Below, one piece after another: positions 40,481-53,953 of a stretch of 64,000 nucleotides of DNA. Under the pieces are notes generated by a model. The model was not told the origin of the DNA and made no database searches. It worked only from the letters and a program-made list of their open reading frames with translations. The stretch spans positions 2,976,001 to 3,040,000 of the forward strand of contig NZ_CP033116.1 of assembly GCF_009497895.1 (NCBI RefSeq), read 5' to 3'. The stretch is from Halopseudomonas pelagia. GTDB taxonomy: Bacteria; Pseudomonadota; Gammaproteobacteria; Pseudomonadales; Pseudomonadaceae. The number at the start of each line of letters is the position of its first letter. Position 1 is the stretch's first letter. The position numbers and the translations under genes were made by a program.

Positions 40481-43114
40481 TCAACCTTTGGCCTTAGCCT
40501 TGGCTTTTGGCCGACCATCATCCGCGGTCCAGCGCTTGCCATCATAAAAGGCGCGCCATCCGCTCGGCTTGCCCTCTACTTCACTCTGTACATATTGCTC
40601 TTTAGTCTTGCGGCTGTAACGTATTACCGTTGGCAGGCCATCAGGATCCTTGACCGGTGCATCGAGCAGGAAATGATACTTGGGATCAATTTCCTCGCGG
40701 TGCGGCAGCAATTCCTTGACCAGAGGCGCGCGTGTTTCGCGGTTCTTCGGGAACTGGCTAGCGGCCAGGAACATCCCCGAGGCGCCATCGCGCAGCACGT
40801 AAACGTCATCGACCTTTTCGCACTTTAGCTCCGGCATCTTCACCGGGTCCATCTTCGGCGGCGCCGCTTCACCGCTCTTGAGCAGCTTGCGGGTATTCTT
40901 GCATTCGCTGTTGGTGCACCCAAAATACTTGCCGAAGCGGCCAGTCTTGAGCTGCATCTCGCTGCCGCACTTGTCGCACTCAATTATCGGGCCGTCGTAA
41001 CCCTTGATCTTGAACTGCCCTTCCTCGACTTCGAAGCCGTTGCAGTCCGGGTTGTTACCGCAGACGTGAAGCTTGCGCTTCTCATCCACCAGATAACTGT
41101 CCATGGCGGTGCTGCAGATCGGGCAACGATGCTTGTTGCGCAGAACGCGTGATTCGCCTTCATCATCATCGGCCGCCACTTCGTTGCCCGGCACCAGATT
41201 CACGGTCGACTTGCAGCGCTCTTTTGGCGGCAATGCATAGCCGGAGCAACCCAGGAACACGCCGGTGGAAGCGGTGCGGATCATCATCGGCCGGCCACAT
41301 TCCTTGCAGGCGATATCGGTCAGGGTCGGCTCGTTGGAGCGCATGCCCTTGCCGTCTTCAGCCGTCTCGGCGACGCTCAGCTTGAGGCTGAAATCCTTGT
41401 AGAAATCATCCAGTACCTTCTTCCAGATCACGCCGCCCTGCGCCACTTCGTCCAGAGACTCTTCCATGGTCGCAGTAAAGCTGTAGTCCATCAGATTCGG
41501 AAAGCTTTCCGCCAGACGCTCGGTAACGATGTCGCCCATCTTCTCGGCGTAGAAGCGCCGGTTATTTTGGGAGACATAACCGCGATCCTGGATCGTGGAA
41601 ATGATCGAGGCGTAGGTAGAGGGCCGGCCGATGCCGCGCTTCTCCAGCTCCTTGACCAGGCTGGCTTCGGAATAACGCGCCGGCGGCTTGGTAAAATGCT
41701 GTTTGGGATCCAGCTTTTCCAGCGCCATGACGTCTTTGACTTTCACGTCAGGCAGCACTTCATCTTCGCCGCCCTTGCCCTGCTGCGGCATGACCTTGGT
41801 ATAACCATCAAACTTGAGGATGCGGCCTTTGGCGCGCAGCTCGAAGTCGCCCGCCGTAACCGTGATCAAGGTAGACAAATACTGGGCAGGCGTCATCTGG
41901 CAGGCAAGGAACTGGCGCCAGATCAGCTCATAGAGCCGCTCAGCGTCTTTCTCCATGCCTTTGAGATCACCGGTCTTCAGCTTGACGTCCGACGGCCTGA
42001 TCGCTTCGTGGGCCTCCTGGGCGCCATCCTTGCTGCTGTAGACGTTGGGCTTCTCGGGCAAATACTTGGCGCCGAAGTTCTTTTCGATATAACCACGCGC
42101 CATGCCAATCGCATCAGCAGACAGATTGGTCGAGTCGGTACGCATGTAGGTGATGTAACCCGCCTCATACAAACGCTGGGCCATCATCATGGTCTTCTTC
42201 ACGCCAAAGCCCAGGCGCGTACTGGCGGCCTGCTGCAGCGTGGAGGTAATAAAAGGGGCATTAGGCTTGGAGCTGGTTGGCTTGTCTTCGCGCTTGGTAA
42301 CGCTGTAATCAGCGCCCTTGAGCAAAGCCAGCGCTTTGTCCGTCTGCGCCTTGTTCACCGGGCGGAAGGTTTCACCGTTCTGCTTGGCCACTTCAAAGCG
42401 CATGGACTGGCTTTGCGGCGTGTTCAGCAGCGCGTGAACTTCCCAGAATTCCTCGGGGATAAACGCGCGGATCTCACGCTCGCGATCAACAATCAGCTTC
42501 ACTGCAACCGATTGCACGCGGCCGGCAGAGAGCCCACGGGCGATCTTCTGCCACAGCAGTGACGAGACCATGTAACCCACAACCCGGTCGAGGAAGCGGC
42601 GGGCCTGCTGGGCGTTGACGCGATTCAGATCCAACTCGCCGGGTTTGGCGAATGCTTCCTGAATGGCTTTCTTGGTAATTTCGTTGAAGACCACACGCTT
42701 GTAGCGGCCTTCGTCACCACCAATGGATTCCCGCAGGTGCCAGGCAATGGCCTCCCCTTCGCGGTCCAAATCCGTCGCGAGATAGATGGTGTCAGCGTCT
42801 TTGGCCAGCCGACGCAATTCATCGATGACCTTTTCCTTGCCCGGCAGAATTTCGTAATGCGCTTTCCAGCCATTGTCCGGGTCTACGCCCATGCGCTTGA
42901 CCAGCTGCATACGTGCTTTGGTCTTCTTGTCCACTTCAGGAGCGGAGGCAGCTTTACGGCTACCCTTGGGCTTGCTCTCGGTCTTGCCACTGCCGCTGGT
43001 GGGCAAATCGCGAATATGTCCGATGCTCGACTTCACAATGAAATCGTTACCAAGATACTTGTTGATTGTCTTGGCCTTGGCTGGAGACTCAACAATGACC
43101 AGTGCTTTTCCCAT
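40481..43114 (-). CDS. topA: DNA topoisomerase I
   Basis: Type IA topoisomerase that relaxes negative supercoils through a transient 5'-phosphotyrosine. 877 residues from ATG 43114 ([10 protein letters not shown]); a longer frame to 43195 is not family-like. TOPRIM domain at 1-150 ([35 protein letters not shown]), active-site Tyr323 in [10 protein letters not shown], and three C-terminal Zn-type Cys4 motifs ([23 protein letters not shown]...CTNSEC) followed by a Lys/Ala-rich tail. Confidence 0.97.
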   Translation of the reverse strand: MGKALVIVESPAKAKTINKYLGNDFIVKSSIGHIRDLPTSGSGKTESKPKGSRKAASAPEVDKKTKARMQLVKRMGVDPDNGWKAHYEILPGKEKVIDELRRLAKDADTIYLATDLDREGEAIAWHLRESIGGDEGRYKRVVFNEITKKAIQEAFAKPGELDLNRVNAQQARRFLDRVVGYMVSSLLWQKIARGLSAGRVQSVAVKLIVDREREIRAFIPEEFWEVHALLNTPQSQSMRFEVAKQNGETFRPVNKAQTDKALALLKGADYSVTKREDKPTSSKPNAPFITSTLQQAASTRLGFGVKKTMMMAQRLYEAGYITYMRTDSTNLSADAIGMARGYIEKNFGAKYLPEKPNVYSSKDGAQEAHEAIRPSDVKLKTGDLKGMEKDAERLYELIWRQFLACQMTPAQYLSTLITVTAGDFELRAKGRILKFDGYTKVMPQQGKGGEDEVLPDVKVKDVMALEKLDPKQHFTKPPARYSEASLVKELEKRGIGRPSTYASIISTIQDRGYVSQNNRRFYAEKMGDIVTERLAESFPNLMDYSFTATMEESLDEVAQGGVIWKKVLDDFYKDFSLKLSVAETAEDGKGMRSNEPTLTDIACKECGRPMMIRTASTGVFLGCSGYALPPKERCKSTVNLVPGNEVAADDDEGESRVLRNKHRCPICSTAMDSYLVDEKRKLHVCGNNPDCNGFEVEEGQFKIKGYDGPIIECDKCGSEMQLKTGRFGKYFGCTNSECKNTRKLLKSGEAAPPKMDPVKMPELKCEKVDDVYVLRDGASGMFLAASQFPKNRETRAPLVKELLPHREEIDPKYHFLLDAPVKDPDGLPTVIRYSRKTKEQYVQSEVEGKPSGWRAFYDGKRWTADDGRPKAKAKAKG

Positions 43115-43231
43115 GGGTAACTGTATTCCTAGCGCTATCAATTCTGGACTGCCCACATGTGCAATGACGCGGGGCAATAATAGGTGCAGCGGCAATAGAT
43201 GCCATGTTCAGACTGCCGGAGGAGCCAGAGC

Positions 43232-43450
43232 CTACACGTCTTCGCTGACAAAGGTAAAGCGTGGCGTTGGCTCGCCGTCAAGCTCCACGGTCCCCATAAA
43301 CATCTCCAACGGACGCACCCAGAGGTCAAAATCGCCGTAAAGCGTGCGATAGACCACCAGGGATTCCTCGGTTTCGGAATGTGTTGCTACTCCCACGACT
43401 TCGTAATCCTTTCCTTTATAGTGGCGGTAGCGACCGGGGCGTAATGACAT
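43232..43450 (-). CDS. DUF1653 protein
   Basis: 72-residue protein of the DUF1653 family: RPGRYRHYKGKDYEVVGVAT and LVVYRTLYGDFDLWVRPLEM with ETVELDGEPTPRF-like end (here GTVELDGEPTPRFTFV). GAGGAG lies 9 bases before the ATG. Family function unknown; the fold is a small beta-barrel. Located between topA and the repeat region. Confidence 0.9.
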   Translation of the reverse strand: MSLRPGRYRHYKGKDYEVVGVATHSETEESLVVYRTLYGDFDLWVRPLEMFMGTVELDGEPTPRFTFVSEDV

Positions 43451-43559
43451 GCTGTGCTCCTCGTTTTGTTATCGTGCCTGCTCAACAGGTTAGCGTAGTT
43501 TTTTGATGACTCAGTTCAGCTGGGTACGTTGTGATTCTGATGCATCTGTGTGGGCTGCA

Positions 43560-43659
43560 GGGTTCCGAGCGCCGTTGCGTGACACGCTCCTGGCCGTCCC
43601 TGGGGCTCGTCGGTGCACGTCCTTGTGCACCGACGGTCACACAACGGCGCTCGGAACCC
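43560..43659. repeat. Nested inverted repeat 1
   Basis: Outer 18-base arms GGGTTCCGAGCGCCGTTG (43560-43577) and CAACGGCGCTCGGAACCC (43642-43659) are exact complements, and after one mismatch GTGAC continues the stem. Inside, CGTCGGTGCAC (43608-43618) pairs with GTGCACCGACG (43625-43635) over a 6-base loop. A short open frame across the region lacks coding character. Element class unknown. Confidence 0.85.
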
Positions 43660-43748
43660 TTTGCTAACGACAAGGTGCATCCTGCACACAACACCGTCAT
43701 TGACCTTGATCTTGACCTTCGCCCAGTAGCTCCGCTGCACAGCAGCGC

Positions 43749-43851
43749 CGGCGGCCATGGGCCTGTGTGAGTGCCGTCGATGGCCAGGGATGGCCATCGC
43801 CGAGCCCCATGGACGGCTTGTAGCGTGCCGAACACAGGCCCATGGCCGCCG
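43749..43851. repeat. Nested inverted repeat 2
   Basis: Outer 20-base arms CGGCGGCCATGGGCCTGTGT (43749-43768) and ACACAGGCCCATGGCCGCCG (43832-43851) are exact complements. Inside, GCCGTC (43773-43778) pairs with GACGGC (43812-43817), and GATGGCC elements are repeated. Same architecture and size as repeat 1, 90 bases away. Between the two repeats 43660-43748 is plain sequence. Confidence 0.85.
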
Positions 43852-43905
43852 ACGCCAGACACCTATCTCAAACAATGAACGCACTAAAATAAAAAGCACA
43901 AACAA

Positions 43906-43930
43906 AAACCGGGGCACAAGGCCCCGGTTT
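43906..43930 (-). terminator. Terminator of fadBA
   Basis: Ten-bp stem AAACCGGGGC / GCCCCGGTTT with loop ACAAG (plus strand); on the minus strand it is followed by TTTTTGTTTG, so it ends the leftward fadA transcript. Confidence 0.88.
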
Positions 43931-43950
43931 CTGGTCACACCAAAACCGTA

Positions 43951-45156
<1,206 letters not shown>

Positions 45157-47304
45157 TTAACCGAAGAATTTCTGGCCGTTCTTGGCCATTTCACGCAACT
45201 TTTCAGTCGGCGCATACATGGGACCAAATTCGGCGTACTTGTCTGCAATGGCCACAAACTCAGCCACACCCAGGGTGTCGATATAGCGCAGCGCACCACC
45301 ACGGAAGGGCGGGAAGCCGATACCGTAGATCAGACCCATGTCGGCGTCGGCAGCACTTTCAACAATGCCGTCTTCCAGGCAGCGAACGGTCTCAAGGCAC
45401 AGCGGAACCATCATGATCTCGATGATTTCTTCGTCAGTGAACTCGCGGTTCTCCTGCACGACTGGCTTGATCAGCTCATAGGCTTGCGGATCGACAACTT
45501 TCTTCGGCTTGCCCTTCTTGTCAGTCTCGTACGCGTAGAAGCCCTTGCCGGTCTTCTGACCCAGACGGCCTTCGTCATACATGACGTCAGCGGCGGTACG
45601 CACGTTATCAGCCATGCGATCCGGGTAACCTTCAGCCATGACATCACGACCGTGGTGACCGGTATCCAGGCCTACTACGTCCAGCAGGTAAGCCGGGCCC
45701 ATGGGCCAGCCAAACTTCTCCATGACCTTGTCGACGCGCTGGAAGTCTGCACCCATGTTCACCAGGCGAGCAAAGCCGCCGAAGTAAGGGAACAATACGC
45801 GGTTAACCAGGAAGCCCGGGCAGTCGTTAACAACAACTGGGGTCTTGCCCATTTTCTTGGCGTAGGCAACGGTAGTGGCAATCGCCTTCTCGCTGGACTT
45901 CTCGCCGCGGATAACTTCAACCAGGGGCAGCATGTGCACGGGGTTGAAGAAGTGCATGCCGCAGAAGTTTTCCGGACGCTTGAGCGCCTGGGCCAGGTAA
46001 GTGATGGAGATGGTCGAAGTGTTGGAAGCGATGATCGCATCTTCACGCACGTGACCTTCCACCTCAGCCAGCACAGATTGCTTGATCTTGGGGTTCTCGA
46101 CGACCGCTTCTACCACGATATCGACATTGCCGAAATCACCGTAGGACATGGTCGGGCGAATCGCGTTCAGCGCAACGGCCATCTGGTCAGGCTTCATGCG
46201 GCCCTTGGCGACACGGCTGCCGAGCAGCTTGGCAGCCTCGTCCAGACCCATCTGGATGCCTTCTTCGCGAATATCCTTCATCAGGATCGGCGTGCCTTTG
46301 GAAGCAGACTGGAAAGCGATACCGCCACCCATGATGCCCGCACCCAGTACCGCAGCCAGCTTAACGTCAGCGGCTTGCTTGTCGTACTGCTTGGCTTTGC
46401 CTTTCAGCGCTTGATCATTCAGGAACAGACCAACCAGCGCCTGAGCAACGGAAGTCTTGGCCAACTTGGCAAAACCAGCGGCTTCGATTTCCAGCGCTTT
46501 TTCGCGGCCATGGGCTGCGGCTTTCTGGATAGTCTTGATCGCTTCAACCGGGGCTGGATAGTTCGGGCCAGCCTGGCCAGCAACGAAACCTTTAGCGGTT
46601 TCGAACGCCATCATCTGTTCGATGGTGTTGAGCTTGATCTTTTCCAGCTTGGGCTGACGCTTGGCCTTGAAGTCCAGCTCGCCACTGATGGCGCGCTTGA
46701 CCAGGTCCAGAGCAGCAGCATGCAGCTTGGCGTCTTCAACAACCGCATCAACGGCACCCATTTTCAGGGCCTTGTCTGCACGGTTCTCGGAACCGCCACA
46801 GATCCACTCGATAGCGTTATCAACGCCGATCAGACGTGGGGTACGTACGGTACCGCCAAAGCCCGGGTAGATACCCAGTTTGACTTCCGGCAGGCCGACC
46901 TTGGCGCTGGCGGCCATAACGCGATAATCACAGGCCAGGCACATTTCAAAACCGCCGCCCAGCGCCATGCCATTGATGGCAGCCACAGTGGGGACGTTGA
47001 GGTCTTCAAAGGCATTGAAGATCTGATTGGCCTCCAGGTTGCCAGCAACCAGGTCAGCTTCGGGCAGTTGGAACGTCTCAACGAACTCGTTGATGTCAGC
47101 ACCGACGATGAACACGTCTTTGCCGCTGCTGACGATAACGCCCTTGACGCTGCTATTGGACTGAATGGCCTCGACGGCAGCTTGCAGCTCCGCCAGGGTG
47201 GCACGATTGAACTTGTTGACAGACTCGCCCTGCAGATCGAACTTGAGCTCGACGATGCCGTCTTCAAGGGCTTGAACCGTGATGGCTTTACCTTCGTAAA
47301 TCAT
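45157..47304 (-). CDS. fadB: Fatty acid oxidation complex alpha subunit
   Basis: Multifunctional enoyl-CoA hydratase/isomerase and 3-hydroxyacyl-CoA dehydrogenase that channels intermediates to FadA. 715 residues from ATG 47304; a TTG just before it is not used, as GGAG and the family start [10 protein letters not shown] favour the ATG. Crotonase domain 1-190 ([17 protein letters not shown]), NAD-binding domain from about 315 ([20 protein letters not shown]) with active His in [16 protein letters not shown], and C-terminal dehydrogenase region. Confidence 0.96.
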   Translation of the reverse strand: MIYEGKAITVQALEDGIVELKFDLQGESVNKFNRATLAELQAAVEAIQSNSSVKGVIVSSGKDVFIVGADINEFVETFQLPEADLVAGNLEANQIFNAFEDLNVPTVAAINGMALGGGFEMCLACDYRVMAASAKVGLPEVKLGIYPGFGGTVRTPRLIGVDNAIEWICGGSENRADKALKMGAVDAVVEDAKLHAAALDLVKRAISGELDFKAKRQPKLEKIKLNTIEQMMAFETAKGFVAGQAGPNYPAPVEAIKTIQKAAAHGREKALEIEAAGFAKLAKTSVAQALVGLFLNDQALKGKAKQYDKQAADVKLAAVLGAGIMGGGIAFQSASKGTPILMKDIREEGIQMGLDEAAKLLGSRVAKGRMKPDQMAVALNAIRPTMSYGDFGNVDIVVEAVVENPKIKQSVLAEVEGHVREDAIIASNTSTISITYLAQALKRPENFCGMHFFNPVHMLPLVEVIRGEKSSEKAIATTVAYAKKMGKTPVVVNDCPGFLVNRVLFPYFGGFARLVNMGADFQRVDKVMEKFGWPMGPAYLLDVVGLDTGHHGRDVMAEGYPDRMADNVRTAADVMYDEGRLGQKTGKGFYAYETDKKGKPKKVVDPQAYELIKPVVQENREFTDEEIIEIMMVPLCLETVRCLEDGIVESAADADMGLIYGIGFPPFRGGALRYIDTLGVAEFVAIADKYAEFGPMYAPTEKLREMAKNGQKFFG

Positions 47305-47619
47305 CAACTGATCTCCACGCTATGAAAGCACTTGAGAAACACCTTCCCGGAACAGGCTGAATCGATGATGCAGCCTGACAACCCGGAGGATGCCATGATG
47401 GTTCCCGGCGATAGTTTGTTCTGGCCAGGCCAGAAAAATTCATACGCTTGTTTGATTCGGGTGCGCACACCTTCGTGCAAATCGCCGCTGTTGTCAATCA
47501 GGCGGGGCTGTCAGCGGCATTCAAGCATGCGGTTTTCTGATTCATTTCCTTTCTAAAACAAGAGGATAAAAACGAAATCAATAAACAACATAACATCCGA
47601 ACGAGATAGCCATTTGCCG
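47305..47619. promoter_or_regulatory. fadBA upstream region with a 17-base palindrome
   Basis: The 315 bases between fadB and the next gene hold no convincing coding sequence. The clearest structure is TTCTGGCCAGGCCAGAA (47419-47435), a perfect 17-base palindrome centred about 120 bases before fadB. It could be an operator or small hairpin. No clear GAAAC-N4-GTTTC PsrA box was found by eye, only half sites such as GTTTG at about 47449. Confidence 0.35.
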
Positions 47620-48057
47620 CTATGACTGGGTCGCTTCGGGCAACAATGCTAACGCTCGATCCAGCTCCATCAAAGGCTCCAGCGTCTGCGGCTCTATCCA
47701 GAACACCAACACCGAGAACGACTGCCGATCAATCCGGCGAATGCCCTCGGGAAGCGCATCCAGCACTGGCTGAGCACCCGAACTCTCCGGGCTGCCCAGC
47801 AACCAGGTCCAGCCGGACTCGGTTCGCTGGCAACTGAACTCCTGGCTCATGGGGCAGCGGGTGAGCGATTTGCGGTAACCCACGCAATGCTCCAGAAGCG
47901 GATTGTGGTCGGCCTGCAACTGCCTCTCTACCCGGAAGCCAAGCTTGCGCGCCTCCTCTCGTAACCGCTGGATATGCATGATGCGCCCGCGGGGCATGAG
48001 CTTGAACAGGTTGGCTACCAGTATGGCCGCCACCACACCAACGATGATCCAGCTCAT
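47620..48057 (-). CDS. Membrane-anchored protein, unknown function
   Basis: 145-residue protein with an N-terminal membrane helix (MSWIIVGVVAAILVANLF), then a soluble domain with basic start (RGRIMHIQRLREEARKLG) and cysteines in LLEHCVGYRKSLTRCPMS and FSCQ. I start at ATG 48057; a longer frame from 48111 adds 18 residues of low similarity to a normal start. The family is conserved between fadB and uup in pseudomonads but has no known function. Divergent from the stress protein gene. Confidence 0.72.
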   Translation of the reverse strand: MSWIIVGVVAAILVANLFKLMPRGRIMHIQRLREEARKLGFRVERQLQADHNPLLEHCVGYRKSLTRCPMSQEFSCQRTESGWTWLLGSPESSGAQPVLDALPEGIRRIDRQSFSVLVFWIEPQTLEPLMELDRALALLPEATQS

Positions 48058-48150
48058 GAGGGCACGCAGCGGTACCAGGCCGCGTGCTCTGGATGCTGGA
48101 CTGACGCGCAAAGACTGTTACTATCGAACGGAAAAACAGGAGAAACCTGC

Positions 48151-48594
48151 ATGCTCTACTCTCACGTGTTGGTCGCCGTAGATCTTATAGATGAATGCCG
48201 AGCGGTTGCCGACCATGCCATGGCTCTGGCCAAGGCACTGGATGCCCGACTGACCCTGCTGCATGTTGTCGAACCCCTGGCTATGGCCTACGGCGGCGAT
48301 GTACCCATGGACCTGTCCATGCTGCAACAGCAGCAGTTCGAGCAAGCCCGCGAACGGATGACGCTGTTTGCCAACGATTATTCACTGCCGGAAGAGCAGA
48401 TGCAGATCGCCTTTGGCCATCCGCGTCAGGAGATCCATCGTGTCGCTACTGACCAGCAGTGCGATTTGATCGTCGTCGGCAGCCACGGCCGTCATGGCCT
48501 CGCCCTGCTCCTCGGCTCTACCGCGAACGACGTACTGCACGGCGCGCCTTGTGATGTTATTGCGGTGCGGTTGGCCAAGAAGAAGAAAGGCTGA
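48151..48594 (+). CDS. Universal stress protein (UspA family)
   Basis: 147-residue UspA-fold protein: MLYSHVLVAVDLIDECR start, LTLLHVVEP, and ATP-loop-like GSHGRHGLALLLGSTAND with G-x2-G-x9-G-(S/T). ATG 48151 has CAGGAG seven bases upstream. It may bind ATP and be made in stress; no specific role is shown. Divergent from the membrane-anchored gene; downstream is a 320-base repeat-bearing spacer. Confidence 0.9.
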   Translation: MLYSHVLVAVDLIDECRAVADHAMALAKALDARLTLLHVVEPLAMAYGGDVPMDLSMLQQQQFEQARERMTLFANDYSLPEEQMQIAFGHPRQEIHRVATDQQCDLIVVGSHGRHGLALLLGSTANDVLHGAPCDVIAVRLAKKKKG

Positions 48595-48673
48595 GCGCTG
48601 AAGCGAAGCTGCAAGTCTGGGGGCCGCCGCCACGTCTCCACCTTTTCTTTGAATATTTAAACCCAAAGTCAAA

Positions 48674-48810
48674 ATGGATCCCCGCCTTCGCGGGGATGAC
48701 GTTGCTGACGCAGCACGATTTTTTGCTCAAACCATCTTATTGCTCAAACCATCGCTCAAACCGTCACCGCCACCCAAAACCTCGTCATTCCCGCGAAGGC
48801 GGGAATCCAG
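48674..48810. repeat. Pair of inverted REP-like elements with tandem 12-mers
   Basis: TGGATCCCCGCCTTCGCGGG (from 48675, ending in GATGACG at 48701) and its near-complement CGTCATTCCCGCGAAGGCGG (from 48783, ending GAATCCAG at 48810) are two hairpin-forming copies in opposite orientation. Each can fold on itself (ATCCCCGC/GCGGGGAT). Between them GCTCAAACCATC occurs twice and GCTCAAACCGTC once (about 48727-48768). This kind of sequence is a dispersed intergenic repeat in many proteobacteria. Confidence 0.75.
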
Positions 48811-48914
48811 GCGGAGGTCGGCTGCACCGCTCCCCACGCACACAAAGTACAGTCTCGATTTACCCTCCCCCCAATGAATCCGGAAGTTGGCTAGGATGAA
48901 CTAGGCAACGCCGC

Positions 48915-50849
<1,935 letters not shown>

Positions 50850-51044
50850 AACACACCTTTTAATTAATCAGGGCGGCATTCTACCTGTTGCGGCGCAGCG
50901 CTGCCCGTACTTTGCATGACGCCCCTATGCCCCTAGCAGACAAACCGCTAAACTCGGGCCATCTGGATGTGCCGAATCGCAGCAGTGCGGTGCCGATCCC
51001 ACGCCTTCACCATTCTATTAATGGCCCTCGGGTCAGGATGAACA

Positions 51045-52991
51045 ATGCCCTTCAAGCAATTGAAAAAAATAAAGTTAGCCGCCGGCCTTATTCTTACTTC
51101 GCTGCTGGCCAGTCAAAGCCTGCAAGCCGACACGCTGCAGCAACGCCAGCAATATGATCAAGCCATGGCCGCGCTCAAGGGCGGCCAGATGCAGCGCTAT
51201 GAAACACTTAAAAATCAATTGCGCGACTACCCGCTCTACCCTTATCTGCTGCTCGAAGCACTGCAACAACGTGGCAATGCGGTCAGCCACCAGGAAATGC
51301 AGAACTTTTTTGTCGCGCATGGCGATTTGCCCACCGCCCAGCGCCTGAAGAACGACTGGCTGCGCCGCCTCGCCCGCGACGGTGAATGGCGTCAATTGAA
51401 TGAGAACTACGACACCCACAGCCAGAACGCTGGCATCGACTGCCAGATCGCCTTCCAGCGCTGGCGTGAGGGCAATCAGGTTGAGGCCATGCAGCGCGCG
51501 CAGGAGCTGTGGACCGTAGGCCGTTCGCAGCCCAAGGACTGCGATCCGCTATTTGACCGCTGGCGTGCTGCCGGCGGCCTGACCGAAGATGTCGCCTGGG
51601 CCCGTATTCGCGAAGCGCTGCTGTACCGGCAAGACGCCCTCGCCCGCTATCTGACTCGCTACCTGCCCAGCCAGAAAGCGCTGGCGGAACTCTTTGTCGA
51701 CACCGCCACCAAGCCGCAAGGTCTCAACCAGTTTGGTAACTTCCGCCCTGGAGCGGGCAAACCTGCCGACAAGCTGGCAGACATTGCCACCGTATCGCTG
51801 CGCCGCATGAGCCGTGACGATCCGGCCACCGCGATGGCGCTCTGGCCGAATTATCGTGACTTGCCCTATAAAGAAGCTGACCGCCTGGCGATCACCCGCG
51901 ACATCGGTACGCGCATGGCCCGCCGACACAACCCTGCGGCACTGCCGTTTATGGCAGCCAACGATCCGGCAATGAAAGACGATCAGATCAGCGAATGGCG
52001 TATCCGCTTGGCGCTGCGCAGCGGTGAATATGACACCGCACGCACGCTGACCAGCAGCATGCCCGAAAGCATGCAGGAGCAAAATCGCTGGCGTTATTGG
52101 AAGCTACGCAGCCAGCAACTGGCGCAACCAGAGGTCGGTGAACTGGTGACTGAATACGCCAGCCTGGCTGAGCAACGGGATTTCTACGGCTTTTTAGCCG
52201 CCGAGCGCAGCAACAAGCCCTATGCACTGAATCACACCCCCGCACATGTGGATCCCAAGGTCTTTAGCAAGGTCAGCAATACTGGCGGTATCCGCCGCGC
52301 ACGTGAATTTTTCGCCCGCGGGCAGATTGTCGACGCGCGCCGCGAGTGGTACCACGTCGCTCGCTTTTTCAGCCGCGAGGAAATGATCGCTCAGGCAGTC
52401 ATGGCCAAGGATATGGAATGGTACTTCCCGGCGATTCGCGGCATCAGCCAAGCGCAGTATTGGGATGACCTGGATATCCGCTTCCCGATGGCCTATGAAG
52501 ACTCGATCCGTGCACAGGCACAGGCGCGCCGGCTTGGTTCTCCCTGGGTCTACGCCATTACTCGCCAGGAAAGCGCCTTTATGGCCGATGCGCGCTCCCA
52601 CGCCGGCGCTATGGGCCTGATGCAGCTGATGCCAGCCACTGCCCGGGAGACAGCGCAGCGCTATGGTATCAACCTGAGCAACCCGAACGACGTGCTGATT
52701 CCCGAGCGCAATATCGCCCTGGGCACGGCCTATCTATCCCAGTTGCACAATCAGTTTCAGGGTAATCGGGTGCTAGCTTCGGCCGCTTACAACGCCGGCC
52801 CTGGCCGCGTACGCCAGTGGACGCGGGATATGCAGCCGCTGCCATCGGATATCTGGATCGAGACCATTCCCTTCGACGAGACCCGCACCTATGTACAGAG
52901 CGTGCTTAGCTACGCGGTCATCTATGGGAACAAGTTGGGCATTCAGCAGCCGGTGATGGAACAACACGAGCGCTACCTGGACCGGCGCTGA
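51045..52991 (+). CDS. slt: Soluble lytic murein transglycosylase
   Basis: Periplasmic exolytic muramidase that cuts peptidoglycan to anhydromuropeptides, feeding the NagZ recycling route also coded here. 648 residues: signal peptide ending near LQADT (residue 28), a long alpha-superhelical U- and L-domain, and a lysozyme-like catalytic domain with Glu509 in TRQESAFMADARSHAGAMGL, followed by MQLMPATARE and AYNAGPGRVRQW. CAGGA lies six bases before the ATG. Confidence 0.95.
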   Translation: MPFKQLKKIKLAAGLILTSLLASQSLQADTLQQRQQYDQAMAALKGGQMQRYETLKNQLRDYPLYPYLLLEALQQRGNAVSHQEMQNFFVAHGDLPTAQRLKNDWLRRLARDGEWRQLNENYDTHSQNAGIDCQIAFQRWREGNQVEAMQRAQELWTVGRSQPKDCDPLFDRWRAAGGLTEDVAWARIREALLYRQDALARYLTRYLPSQKALAELFVDTATKPQGLNQFGNFRPGAGKPADKLADIATVSLRRMSRDDPATAMALWPNYRDLPYKEADRLAITRDIGTRMARRHNPAALPFMAANDPAMKDDQISEWRIRLALRSGEYDTARTLTSSMPESMQEQNRWRYWKLRSQQLAQPEVGELVTEYASLAEQRDFYGFLAAERSNKPYALNHTPAHVDPKVFSKVSNTGGIRRAREFFARGQIVDARREWYHVARFFSREEMIAQAVMAKDMEWYFPAIRGISQAQYWDDLDIRFPMAYEDSIRAQAQARRLGSPWVYAITRQESAFMADARSHAGAMGLMQLMPATARETAQRYGINLSNPNDVLIPERNIALGTAYLSQLHNQFQGNRVLASAAYNAGPGRVRQWTRDMQPLPSDIWIETIPFDETRTYVQSVLSYAVIYGNKLGIQQPVMEQHERYLDRR

Positions 52992-53020
52992 AACGCGCCT
53001 GAGTCCAGTAGTTTCCGGGG

Positions 53021-53953
53021 CTACTCCTCGAGTAGCCTCAGACGCTCGCGAACCACCTCAACCAGCTGGTCGGGCTGGAACTTGGAGAGAAAGCCATCAC
53101 AGCCGACCTTCTCGACCATGGCCTTGTTGAAGTTACCGGACAGTGAGGTATGCAGTACCACGTACAGATCCTTCAGGCGTGGATCCTTGCGGATTTCCGA
53201 GGTCAGGCGGTAGCCATCCATCTCCGGCATTTCCGCATCGGTAATCACCATGAGCAGCCGCTGTGAGATGTTTTCATCTTCGTCTGCCCAGGCCTGCAGC
53301 TGACGTAACGCACGCAAGCCATCAGTCGCCACGTGCATCTTCAGATCCAGCTGTGACAGGGTCTCGCGCAGCTGATTGATACCCGTTGGCGAATCGTCCA
53401 CCAGCAGCACTTCACGGCCGCGAGCCTTGCTCAATAGCTCGTCATCCAGCAAACCTTCGCTGACCTTGGCATTGAACGGCACGATTTCCGCCAGCACTTT
53501 CTCCACGTCGATAATTTCTACCAGACGCTGATCATCCAGACGGGTAATGGCAGTCAGGTAATGCGTGCGCCCTGCCCCGCGTGGCGGCGGCTGCACAGAG
53601 TCCCAGTTAAGATTCATGATGCGATCAACGCCACCGACCAGAAACGCCTGCACCGAGCGATTGTATTCAGTGATGATGATGGTACTGTCCGGCAACGCCT
53701 GCTGCGGGCGCATGCCGATAGCACCGGACAGATCGATAACCGGTAAGGTCTGGCCACGCAGATGAATCACACCGGCCACGTGCGGGGCACGCTGAGGCAT
53801 TTGCGTCAGCCGGGGCAACTGCAAGACTTCGCGGATCTTGAATACGTTCAGTGCAAATAGCTGATGGCCAGCCAACCGGAACAACAGAATCTCCAGCCGG
53901 TTTTCACCGACCAGACGCGTTCGTTGGTTGACGGTATCCAGAACTCCAGCCAT
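53021..53953 (-). CDS. CheV-type chemotaxis coupling protein
   Basis: 310-residue protein with an N-terminal CheW domain (about 1-160: LLFRLAGHQLFALNVFKIRE, VAGVIHLRGQTLPVIDLSGA) and a C-terminal receiver domain (about 180-305) with acceptor Asp239 in VITDAEMPEMDGYRLTSEIR. CheV couples chemoreceptors to CheA and may act as a phosphate sink. It converges on slt with only 29 bases between stops. No other chemotaxis gene is near. Confidence 0.92.
   Translation of the reverse strand: MAGVLDTVNQRTRLVGENRLEILLFRLAGHQLFALNVFKIREVLQLPRLTQMPQRAPHVAGVIHLRGQTLPVIDLSGAIGMRPQQALPDSTIIITEYNRSVQAFLVGGVDRIMNLNWDSVQPPPRGAGRTHYLTAITRLDDQRLVEIIDVEKVLAEIVPFNAKVSEGLLDDELLSKARGREVLLVDDSPTGINQLRETLSQLDLKMHVATDGLRALRQLQAWADEDENISQRLLMVITDAEMPEMDGYRLTSEIRKDPRLKDLYVVLHTSLSGNFNKAMVEKVGCDGFLSKFQPDQLVEVVRERLRLLEE

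Noticed and set aside
43516..43938. 140-codon minus-strand frame across the inverted repeats
   Set aside because: Its sequence is formed by the palindromic repeats and has no domain; treated as repeat-derived.
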